From the NCBI GenBank assembly GCA_958424475.1, contig CATZTY010000073.1, forward strand, positions 1 to 5,908: a DNA stretch of 5,908 nt. Direction: 5' to 3'. The notes beneath the pieces are model-generated. The model had not been told where the DNA came from, ran no database searches, and was given only the letters and a program-made list of their open reading frames with translations. The translations under genes and the position numbers were made by a program. Positions within the stretch are counted from its first letter, which is position 1. Every line of letters begins with the position of its first letter. Of this stretch, positions 1 to 5,244 are shown piece after piece. This DNA is from an uncultured Collinsella sp. (GTDB taxonomy: Bacteria; Actinomycetota; Coriobacteriia; Coriobacteriales; Coriobacteriaceae).

Positions 1-1
1 G

Positions 2-268
2 GCAGGCATGTCTGCTGACGATGATGTCGTTGTCTGCACCGACCTCTTTGGCGGCAGCGTCAACAACGAGTTCACCAAGATCGTCCAGACGCGTCCCCGC
101 ACGTACCTCGTTACCAACATGAACCTTCCTCTCCTCATCCAGCTGCTGTTCTCTGACGAGTCGGCGCCGGTTGAGGAGACGATTCGCGCCATCGTCGCTG
201 CGGACGATACGCGCGTGAAGTTTGTCAACGATCTTTTGGTCGATGACGACGAGGAAGAAGAGTTCTAA
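2..268 (+). CDS. PTS mannose/fructose/sorbose family IIA component (3' part, 5' end outside window)
   Basis: This is the C-terminal part of an EIIA of the mannose class, the soluble protein that takes phosphate from HPr on a histidine and passes it to IIB. The frame is open to the window edge, so the Met at base 8 is internal; 88 residues are visible. The motif CTDLFGGSVNNEF matches the conserved D-L/W-F-G-G-S segment of the family (ManX has DTWGGSPFN), followed by the NxPLL segment (NMNLPLLIQLLF), equivalent to NIPMLVETL in E. coli ManX. The phosphorylated His lies near the N terminus in this family and is upstream of the window. The protein ends in an acidic run closed by Phe (DDDEEEEF). 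It is first in the IIA-IIB-IIC-IID order, with a 57-nt gap to IIB. Family assignment is firm; the sugar is not determined. Confidence 0.9.
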   Translation, partial: AGMSADDDVVVCTDLFGGSVNNEFTKIVQTRPRTYLVTNMNLPLLIQLLFSDESAPVEETIRAIVAADDTRVKFVNDLLVDDDEEEEF

Positions 269-288
269 TCCGCAGCACCTACTGACAC

Positions 289-301
289 GCCGTAAGACGG
301 C
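289..301 (+). other. small intercistronic hairpin between IIA and IIB
   Basis: GCCGT (289-293) and ACGGC (297-301) form a perfect 5-bp stem with a 3-nt loop in the IIA-IIB gap. No T-run follows, so it is not a terminator. It may be a minor mRNA processing or stability element, or chance. Confidence 0.3.
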
Positions 302-325
302 ACAAGACCTTTGGGGGGTCACATT

Positions 326-808
326 ATGATTCAGCTACTTCGCGTTGACCATCGCCTGCTTCATGGCCAGGTCGCAGTTTCCTGGGTTCAGGGCCTTGGC
401 TCCAACTGCATCTTCTGCGTGGGCGATAAGGTCGCTAACGACCCGGTGTGGAAGACGACGCTTAAGATGGGCAAGCCTGCCGGCTGCAAGCTCGTCATCA
501 AAGATATGGAGCATGCAATCGAAGCTATCAACTCGGGCGTGACCGACAAGTACAAGATGATCATCTGTGTCGCCACTATTGCTGAGGCAAAGCAGCTTGT
601 TGAGGGCTGCCCGCAGATCAAGTCGGTCAACCTGGGCAACACCAAGCCCAAGGACGAGAAGCGTCCCGATGCTCGTCAGGTCTCTCGTCAGATCTTCCTG
701 ACCGCGGCCGAGGAAGCCGATGTGCGCGAGATGCTGGATCGTGGCGTTGAGGTCGAGATTCGACCCCTGGCCGATGACCCCAAGGTTGACTGCGCCAGCG
801 TGCTCTAG
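326..808 (+). CDS. PTS mannose/fructose/sorbose family IIB component
   Basis: A complete 160-residue EIIB of the mannose class, a cytoplasmic phosphocarrier that accepts phosphate from IIA and gives it to the sugar bound by IIC-IID. The N terminus reads MIQLLRVDHRLLHGQVAVSW, the family's active-site signature (RxDxRLxHGQV); His13 is the expected phosphorylated residue, equivalent to the histidine of LevE and of the IIB domain of ManX. Length is normal for a stand-alone IIB (~160-165). The ATG at 326 is chosen because a G-rich Shine-Dalgarno (GGGGGGT, 313-319) sits 6 nt upstream; a TTG at 311 would swallow that site. IIB is separate from IIA here, unlike the fused E. coli ManX. It is followed by a 58-nt gap with a hairpin before IIC. 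It is the only complete IIB in the window and so may serve both IIC-IID pairs (inference). Confidence 0.95.
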   Translation: MIQLLRVDHRLLHGQVAVSWVQGLGSNCIFCVGDKVANDPVWKTTLKMGKPAGCKLVIKDMEHAIEAINSGVTDKYKMIICVATIAEAKQLVEGCPQIKSVNLGNTKPKDEKRPDARQVSRQIFLTAAEEADVREMLDRGVEVEIRPLADDPKVDCASVL

Positions 809-819
809 GCGTTCAATTT

Positions 820-839
820 CGAAGAGTCTGAGCTCTTCG
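820..839 (+). other. intercistronic stem-loop between IIB and IIC
   Basis: CGAAGAG (820-826) pairs perfectly with CTCTTCG (833-839) around a 6-nt loop, starting 12 bases after the IIB stop. No T-run follows, so it does not look like an intrinsic terminator. A stem at this place could stabilise or process the mRNA and set different IIB and IIC levels; that role is inference. Confidence 0.5.
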
Positions 840-866
840 TAGTGTCCTATTAGGAAAGGGGGATAT

Positions 867-1640
867 ATGCTTACCCAAGCAATCCTCATCGGACTTATCG
901 CCGCATTTGGTAAGTTCGACTGCCAGCTCGGTACGCTCTATGCGTTCCGCCCCATTGTCCTGTGCCCGCTCGTGGGCCTGGTGCTGGGGGACCTGCAGTC
1001 CGGCCTCGCGATCGGCGCCAGCTTGGAGCTTCTGTTCATGGGCTCGATCTCCATCGGCGCCTACGTGCCGCCTGATGAGACGATCGGCGGCGTGCTCGCC
1101 TGCGCCTTCGCTATCCAGCTGGGCCAGAGCACCGAGGCAGCCATCGCGCTCGCTATGCCCATCGCCACGCTGTGCCTTGCCATCAAGAACATCCTCAACG
1201 CCGCCCTGCCGATTCTGGTTGACCGCGCTGATGTCTTCTCCAGCCAGGGCAACCTTAAGGGTGTCTATGCGATGCACTTCCTGATCGGTTTGACCGGTAT
1301 CATCATGGCGTTCCTGCTGTGCTCGCTGTCGTTCTATCTGGGTGCTGACGCCATCCAGGGCCTGCTCGACTTCATCCCGCCCTTTGTCCTTGCTGGCTTT
1401 GGCGTTGCAGCCAACATCCTGCCTGCCATGGGCTTCGCCATGCTCGGCCGCCTGGTGCTCACCAAGCAGCTCGTGCCCTTCTACTTCCTGGGCTTCCTGC
1501 TGTGCTCCTACGCCAACGTGCCCGTCCTGGGCGTCGCCCTGATCGCCATCATCATCGGCATCGACAAGTTCGACCTGCTCGGCCTGGGCGGAGCCCAGCC
1601 CCAGCTCTCCGCGGAAGGGGATGAGGACGATGACTTCTAG
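867..1640 (+). CDS. PTS mannose/fructose/sorbose family IIC component (copy 1)
   Basis: A 257-residue integral membrane protein of the EIIC mannose class, which with IID forms the sugar channel. It aligns by eye along its length with E. coli ManY: FRP..LCPLVGLVLGDLQSGL corresponds to HRPLIACTLVGIVLGDMKTG, then GASLELLFMG, SIGAYVPPDE, and near the C terminus LVPFYFLGFLL (ManY LMPFFYLGF). Several long hydrophobic segments are visible. The ATG at 867 has a strong Shine-Dalgarno (AAAGGGGG, 855-862) just upstream. The C terminus is acidic and ends in Phe (GDEDDDF); its coding bases overlap the IID start by 11 nt, implying translational coupling. Bases from 1410 onward are identical to the second IIC at 4201 onward, while residues 1-181 are only about 73% identical to it. 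The transported sugar cannot be told from sequence. Confidence 0.95.
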   Translation: MLTQAILIGLIAAFGKFDCQLGTLYAFRPIVLCPLVGLVLGDLQSGLAIGASLELLFMGSISIGAYVPPDETIGGVLACAFAIQLGQSTEAAIALAMPIATLCLAIKNILNAALPILVDRADVFSSQGNLKGVYAMHFLIGLTGIIMAFLLCSLSFYLGADAIQGLLDFIPPFVLAGFGVAANILPAMGFAMLGRLVLTKQLVPFYFLGFLLCSYANVPVLGVALIAIIIGIDKFDLLGLGGAQPQLSAEGDEDDDF

Positions 1641-2453
1641 TCCCGAGAACAAGATCACGCGCTCCGACCTCGTCAAGAGCGCCGTCAACGTCGGCGCCCT
1701 GGGCATGGAGTTCTCCTGGACCTACTACAAGCAGATGAACATCGCCTTCTGCCTGATGGTCGCCAACATGCTCAAGAAGATCTACGCCGGCCGCCCCGAC
1801 GACTACGCCGAGGCCCTGCACCGCCACTGCGCGTTCTTCAACATCACCGTCCAGTTCGCCCCGTTCGTCGGCGGCATCGCGATGGCCATGGAGGAGAAGG
1901 TCGCCCGCGGCGAGATCGAGCCCGAGAGCGTCAACGACGTCAAGGCCGCCCTCATGGGCCCGCTGTCCGGCATCGGCGACTCCATCTTCCTGTCGACGCT
2001 GCGCGTGGTCGCCGCCGCGGTGGGCATCAGCCTGTGCCAGGCCGGCAACCCCTTCGGCCCCATCGCCTTCCTGCTCATCTACAACGTCCCCGGCTTCGCG
2101 CTGCGCATCTGGGGCGCCGTCAAGGGCTACGAGCTGGGCGTGGGCTTCCTGGACGAGGCCCAGAGGACCGGCCTCATGCAGAAGATCATGACCTGCGTGG
2201 GCATCGTGGGCGTCATGGTCGTGGGCGCCATGTGCAAGGACATGTTCTGGGCCAGCATCCCGGTGGCCATCGGCTCGGGCGAGGACGCCCAGACCCTCCA
2301 GGACATCCTGGACGGCATCATGCCCGGCATGCTCGGCATGATCGCCTTCTGGCTGTACTACTGGCTGCTGTCCAAGAAGATCAACCCCATGGTGCTGATC
2401 GTGGCCACCATGGTCGTGGGCATCATCGGCGCGTTCTTCGGCGTGCTGGCGTA
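1410..2453 (+). repeat. 1,044-bp direct repeat, copy A (IIC tail plus whole IID)
   Basis: Read side by side with 4201-5244 (offset 2,791), no difference was found; the translations are also identical in several frames, which excludes silent differences over most of the tract. On the left, base 1409 (a) differs from 4200 (c), a silent change in an Ala codon, and divergence increases upstream. On the right, identity ends at the last base of the stop codon (TAG here, TAA in copy B) and the flanks are unrelated. Codons in the tract end almost always in G or C. Confidence 0.93.
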
Positions 2454-2454
2454 G
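1630..2454 (+). CDS. PTS mannose/fructose/sorbose family IID component (copy 1)
   Basis: A 274-residue membrane protein of the EIID mannose class, partner of IIC in the sugar permease. It aligns with E. coli ManZ: KITRSDLVKS near the N terminus (ManZ KLTQSDIRGVF), the HCAFFN segment (HLEFFN), the signature ALMGPLSGIGDSIF (GLMGPLAGVGDPIF), an ILDGIMPG segment (ILDQLMPG) and a C-terminal hydrophobic hairpin with KKINP (KKVNP). The ATG at 1630 is preferred over the in-frame ATG at 1621 because the purine-rich GGAAGGGG (1613-1620) ends directly at 1621 but lies 9 nt before 1630. The gene overlaps the IIC stop by 11 nt. Codon use is extreme: apart from act-tct-agt just after the start, every codon ends in G or C. 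The protein is identical to copy 2. A strong terminator follows 29 nt after the stop. Confidence 0.95.
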   Translation: MTSSPENKITRSDLVKSAVNVGALGMEFSWTYYKQMNIAFCLMVANMLKKIYAGRPDDYAEALHRHCAFFNITVQFAPFVGGIAMAMEEKVARGEIEPESVNDVKAALMGPLSGIGDSIFLSTLRVVAAAVGISLCQAGNPFGPIAFLLIYNVPGFALRIWGAVKGYELGVGFLDEAQRTGLMQKIMTCVGIVGVMVVGAMCKDMFWASIPVAIGSGEDAQTLQDILDGIMPGMLGMIAFWLYYWLLSKKINPMVLIVATMVVGIIGAFFGVLA

Positions 2455-2483
2455 GCTCCTGCGTTCTATTCTGCCCCCAAGGG

Positions 2484-2514
2484 AAACGGCGACCCATTGC
2501 GGTCGCCGTTTTTT
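2484..2514 (+). terminator. intrinsic terminator after the first PTS operon
   Basis: AAACGGCGACC (2484-2494) pairs with GGTCGCCGTTT (2501-2511) around a 6-nt loop, and the right arm runs into six Ts (2509-2514). This is a textbook Rho-independent terminator. The Shine-Dalgarno of the next gene begins only 18 nt after the T-run, leaving no room for a normal promoter between them. Confidence 0.93.
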
Positions 2515-2542
2515 ATTACCGAAAGCTAGCTGGAGGTGCTTC

Positions 2543-3433
2543 GTGATTCGATCTGACAATCCACCCGATAATGGCGTGAGCGGGGCGATGTATCTATTTG
2601 GCACGGCGCTCTTGTGGAGTTTTATCGGCATCCTCGTTCGCGCCAATTCGCAGTCAGCTCTTTTGATCGGTGCCGTCACGGCAATATTTATGGCGCTCTT
2701 TATCCTGCTCGTCGGCAGGCCCGTCCTTCGCGTCAGCCGTCTTATTGTCCTTGTGGCCGTCTGTAACTTCGTAACGGGCACCACGTTTAACTTTGCCAAC
2801 CAGCTCACGACGGTCGGCAACGCGATCGTTCTGCAGTACACTTCGATGATTTTCGTTATCGTGTATCAATCGCTCGCAACTCGCACGTTGCCCTCGCCTG
2901 CGAAGATTGCCTCCGTGGTGGTTGCTTTTACGGGTATGGGACTTTTCTTTTTAGGCGATTTGAGTGCCGAGGGCATGCTCGGCAACCTGCTTGCCGTCAT
3001 TTCGGGCGCCACCTTTGGGCTGTGTTTCTTTTTGAACTCTCGCCCCGATGCGTCGCCTATGGTGTCCTCGCTCATCTCCTGCGGTATCTCGATGCTGCCG
3101 ATTGTCTATTTTGCCGGCGCCCTAGACTCCGTGAGACCATTTGAGTGGGGACTCATGCTGGTGCATGGCCTTTTTTGCAGTGGCCTTGCGAGCGTGCTGT
3201 ATGCCAAGGGGATCGCGCGCACCAACGCGTTTGCGGCCAACTTGGTTTGCATGAGCGAGGTCGTGCTCGCTCCCTGCTGGTCGGCGCTCCTCTTTGGCGA
3301 GGTCTTTCGCTGGAACGAGTTTTTGGGCGCGGCGATTATCGTTTTGGTGATTGTAGGCAACTTGGCATACGATGCCTTTGGCGATGGCTTTCTGGTGGCG
3401 CTTGTCCGCCATCGAAACAAAGAGCGCACCTGA
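2543..3433 (+). CDS. EamA/DMT-superfamily membrane transporter
   Basis: A 296-residue, very hydrophobic protein with about ten membrane segments in two halves, the layout and length of the EamA branch of the drug/metabolite transporters. Supporting marks are an early GTALLWSFIGIL helix, a TTVGNAIVLQYTSMIFV segment typical of the helix 3-4 region in the first repeat, and in the second repeat YAKGIARTNAFAANLVCMSEVVLAP followed by LFGEVFRWNEFLGAAIIV, the usual end of the EamA domain. A charged tail (RHRNKERT) closes it. The start is GTG at 2543, set by GGAGG at 2532-2536, 6 nt away. Codon use is mixed, with many T-ending codons, unlike the GC-saturated IID before it. Substrate is unknown; relatives carry amino acids, nucleotide precursors or drugs. 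It lies between two PTS blocks but nothing ties it to sugar uptake. Confidence 0.88.
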   Translation: MIRSDNPPDNGVSGAMYLFGTALLWSFIGILVRANSQSALLIGAVTAIFMALFILLVGRPVLRVSRLIVLVAVCNFVTGTTFNFANQLTTVGNAIVLQYTSMIFVIVYQSLATRTLPSPAKIASVVVAFTGMGLFFLGDLSAEGMLGNLLAVISGATFGLCFFLNSRPDASPMVSSLISCGISMLPIVYFAGALDSVRPFEWGLMLVHGLFCSGLASVLYAKGIARTNAFAANLVCMSEVVLAPCWSALLFGEVFRWNEFLGAAIIVLVIVGNLAYDAFGDGFLVALVRHRNKERT

Positions 3434-3460
3434 CGGGATACGTCTGCCGTTTACGGTAAA

Positions 3461-3487
3461 AAACACCCCGCTGAGCGAGTGGTATTA
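3461..3487 (+). terminator. possible weak or decayed terminator after the EamA gene
   Basis: CCGCT (3468-3472) pairs with AGTGG (3478-3482), including one G-T pair. The outer bases AACA and TATT could extend it past a two-base bulge and a mismatch. There is an A-run before the stem but only a poor T-run after it. No better terminator was found between the EamA gene and the promoter, so read-through into the second PTS block is possible. Confidence 0.25.
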
Positions 3488-3514
3488 AATAGTAAGAACC
3501 TGCATACCTATAAT
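3485..3514 (+). promoter_or_regulatory. candidate sigma-70-type promoter for the second IIC-IID pair
   Basis: A perfect TATAAT lies at 3509-3514. The best -35 candidate is TTAAAT (3485-3490) with an 18-nt spacer, matching three of six consensus bases, so the promoter would be weak unless activated. The -10 is flanked by inverted ATACC (3504-3508) and GGTAT (3516-3520), and overlaps the first TTGRTATCAA palindrome, which suggests a repressor site. Transcription would start near 3521. Confidence 0.6.
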
Positions 3515-3523
3515 TGGTATCAA
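3514..3523. promoter_or_regulatory. candidate operator 1 (TTGGTATCAA)
   Basis: This near-palindrome differs by one base from the perfect palindrome at 3595-3604. It overlaps the last base of the -10 box and the expected transcription start, where a bound repressor would block RNA polymerase. The regulator is not in the window and is not identified. Confidence 0.4.
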
Positions 3524-3530
3524 ATCATTT

Positions 3531-3565
3531 GTGCCTGGCATAGGTGTTAGCAGCACACCAGGTAC
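3531..3565 (+). other. long imperfect hairpin in the IIC copy 2 leader
   Basis: GTGCCTGG (3531-3538) pairs with CCAGGTAC (3558-3565), with one G-T pair. Inside it GGTGT (3543-3547) can pair with ACACC (3555-3559), competing for the two Cs at 3558-3559. Two alternative stems share bases. No T-run follows. It lies about 10 nt after the predicted transcription start. It could be an RNA switch element or a DNA operator; no known riboswitch class is recognised. Confidence 0.4.
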
Positions 3566-3594
3566 GCTTCGAGCCGTGTGGTCGAGTTTCCGGA

Positions 3595-3604
3595 TTGATA
3601 TCAA
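3595..3604. promoter_or_regulatory. candidate operator 2 (TTGATATCAA, perfect palindrome)
   Basis: A perfect 10-bp inverted repeat 81 bp downstream of operator 1, centre to centre, inside the predicted leader. Two nearly identical palindromes around a promoter suggest a dimeric repressor binding both, possibly with looping. This is inference. Confidence 0.4.
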
Positions 3605-3637
3605 CAGCGCGCGCGCCGGGAGTGACGACGGTTCGAG

Positions 3638-3656
3638 ATTCCTTATTGGGAGGAAT
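3638..3656 (+). promoter_or_regulatory. hairpin that can sequester the IIC copy 2 ribosome binding site
   Basis: ATTCCT (3638-3643) is the exact reverse complement of AGGAAT (3651-3656), with a 7-nt loop; a G-T pair can extend it by one. The right arm contains part of the Shine-Dalgarno GGGAGG (3648-3653), directly before the ATG at 3658. Copy 1 has a related but shorter TCCT-ATT-AGGA element at 845-855, where the main G-run stays free. Translational control is plausible but unproven. Confidence 0.4.
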
Positions 3657-3657
3657 T

Positions 3658-4431
3658 ATGCTTGTCCAAGCAATCCTCGTCGGCTTAGTCGGAGCGTTTG
3701 GATGCCTCGACTACCAGCTCGGCACCCTCTACGCGTTCCGCCCCATCGTCCTGTGCCCGCTCGTGGGCCTGGTGCTGGGGGACCTGCAGACCGGCCTTGC
3801 CGTCGGCGCCAGCCTGGAGTTGCTGTTCATGGGCTCGATCTCCATCGGCGCCTACGTACCGCCTAACGAAACCGTCGGTGGCGTGCTCGCCTGTGCGTTT
3901 GCCATTCAGCTCGGTCAGGGTACCGAGACGGCCATCGCGCTCGCCATGCCCATCGCTGTCCTTTCGCTGACGATCGGCAACATTACTAGTGCCTTGTTCA
4001 CCGTGTTTGTCGATATGGCAGACAGGTTCGCCCTCAAGGGAAACCTTAAAGGCATTTACGCCGTTCATTGGGGCATGGGTCTTTGGGGCTGCCTTGAGTA
4101 TTTCCTGCTGTGCGGCGGCGCCTTCTATCTGGGCTCCGATGCCATCCAGGGCCTGCTCGACTTCGTCCCGTCCTTCATCATTGATGGTTGCGGCGTTGCC
4201 GCCAACATCCTGCCTGCCATGGGCTTCGCCATGCTCGGCCGCCTGGTGCTCACCAAGCAGCTCGTGCCCTTCTACTTCCTGGGCTTCCTGCTGTGCTCCT
4301 ACGCCAACGTGCCCGTCCTGGGCGTCGCCCTGATCGCCATCATCATCGGCATCGACAAGTTCGACCTGCTCGGCCTGGGCGGAGCCCAGCCCCAGCTCTC
4401 CGCGGAAGGGGATGAGGACGATGACTTCTAG
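3658..4431 (+). CDS. PTS mannose/fructose/sorbose family IIC component (copy 2)
   Basis: A second 257-residue EIIC, the same length as copy 1 and collinear without gaps. The ATG at 3658 follows GGGAGG at 3648-3653 and gives a start matching copy 1 (MLVQAIL versus MLTQAIL). Residues 1-98 differ from copy 1 at about 13 positions, residues ~99-181 at about 36, and the last 76 not at all. Notable changes are D70 to N70 in the PPxET motif, and the segment around residues 135-151, where Trp, Cys, Glu and Tyr replace Thr, Ile, Met and Ala. This pattern fits a paralogue with altered sugar recognition, but the substrate is not known. No IIA or IIB precedes it; the nearest are those at the window start. 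It overlaps IID by 11 nt, as in copy 1. Confidence 0.94.
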   Translation: MLVQAILVGLVGAFGCLDYQLGTLYAFRPIVLCPLVGLVLGDLQTGLAVGASLELLFMGSISIGAYVPPNETVGGVLACAFAIQLGQGTETAIALAMPIAVLSLTIGNITSALFTVFVDMADRFALKGNLKGIYAVHWGMGLWGCLEYFLLCGGAFYLGSDAIQGLLDFVPSFIIDGCGVAANILPAMGFAMLGRLVLTKQLVPFYFLGFLLCSYANVPVLGVALIAIIIGIDKFDLLGLGGAQPQLSAEGDEDDDF

Positions 4432-5244
4432 TCCCGAGAACAAGATCACGCGCTCCGACCTCGTCAAGAGCGCCGTCAACGTCGGCGCCCTGGGCATGGA
4501 GTTCTCCTGGACCTACTACAAGCAGATGAACATCGCCTTCTGCCTGATGGTCGCCAACATGCTCAAGAAGATCTACGCCGGCCGCCCCGACGACTACGCC
4601 GAGGCCCTGCACCGCCACTGCGCGTTCTTCAACATCACCGTCCAGTTCGCCCCGTTCGTCGGCGGCATCGCGATGGCCATGGAGGAGAAGGTCGCCCGCG
4701 GCGAGATCGAGCCCGAGAGCGTCAACGACGTCAAGGCCGCCCTCATGGGCCCGCTGTCCGGCATCGGCGACTCCATCTTCCTGTCGACGCTGCGCGTGGT
4801 CGCCGCCGCGGTGGGCATCAGCCTGTGCCAGGCCGGCAACCCCTTCGGCCCCATCGCCTTCCTGCTCATCTACAACGTCCCCGGCTTCGCGCTGCGCATC
4901 TGGGGCGCCGTCAAGGGCTACGAGCTGGGCGTGGGCTTCCTGGACGAGGCCCAGAGGACCGGCCTCATGCAGAAGATCATGACCTGCGTGGGCATCGTGG
5001 GCGTCATGGTCGTGGGCGCCATGTGCAAGGACATGTTCTGGGCCAGCATCCCGGTGGCCATCGGCTCGGGCGAGGACGCCCAGACCCTCCAGGACATCCT
5101 GGACGGCATCATGCCCGGCATGCTCGGCATGATCGCCTTCTGGCTGTACTACTGGCTGCTGTCCAAGAAGATCAACCCCATGGTGCTGATCGTGGCCACC
5201 ATGGTCGTGGGCATCATCGGCGCGTTCTTCGGCGTGCTGGCGTA
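4201..5244 (+). repeat. 1,044-bp direct repeat, copy B (IIC tail plus whole IID)
   Basis: Identical by reading to 1410-2453, in the same orientation and 2,791 bp apart. Shorter identical islands lie upstream in the two IIC genes (for example 957-998 and 3748-3789, 42 bp), so the paralogues form a mosaic. Homologous recombination between the copies would delete the EamA gene, the internal promoter and the front of IIC copy 2, leaving one complete PTS operon. Confidence 0.93.

Larger units (their letters stand above)
3434..3657 (+). other. 224-base regulatory intergenic region before the second IIC-IID pair
   Basis: No credible gene lies here. A GTG at 3544 is in frame with the IIC but lacks a Shine-Dalgarno, and its extra 38 residues have no counterpart in IIC copy 1. 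The region holds, in order, a weak imperfect hairpin, a promoter-like -10, two matching palindromes, a long hairpin, a GC-alternating stretch (3607-3614) and a hairpin over the ribosome binding site. If transcription starts near 3521, the leader is about 137 nt. Confidence 0.75.

Noticed and set aside
311..325. TTG start extending IIB by five residues
   Set aside because: The extension lies over the Shine-Dalgarno of the ATG at 326. IIB proteins begin a few residues before the R-x-D motif, as with the ATG.
820..839. Hairpin between IIB and IIC as a terminator
   Set aside because: No T-run follows the stem and the operon continues with a strong ribosome binding site.
1621..1629. IID starting at the upstream ATG (1621, and 4412 in copy 2)
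   Set aside because: The purine-rich ribosome binding site directly abuts this ATG, whereas the ATG nine bases later has normal spacing. It cannot be fully excluded.
813..1706. Long antisense frame opposite IIC (297 codons), and its partner at 3685-4497
   Set aside because: It is a shadow of a well-supported IIC gene, rich in Gln, Asp, His and Gly, with no recognisable domain.
2034..2546. Forward frame rich in Arg, His, Gly and Pro inside IID, and its partner at 4825-5325
   Set aside because: An out-of-frame translation of IID with biased composition and no Shine-Dalgarno.
1552..2841. Very long antisense reading frame (429 codons), with a matching one at 4343-5425 on the minus strand
   Set aside because: The composition is low-complexity, rich in His, Asp, Ala, Gly and Glu, as expected from the complement of a GC3-saturated gene. 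It lies opposite clear IIC and IID genes and through a terminator, and its repetition simply reflects the DNA repeat.
3544..3657. Upstream GTG start extending IIC copy 2 by 38 residues
   Set aside because: There is no Shine-Dalgarno, no match to copy 1, and the frame would run through a hairpin-rich leader. The ATG at 3658 has GGGAGG and aligns with copy 1.
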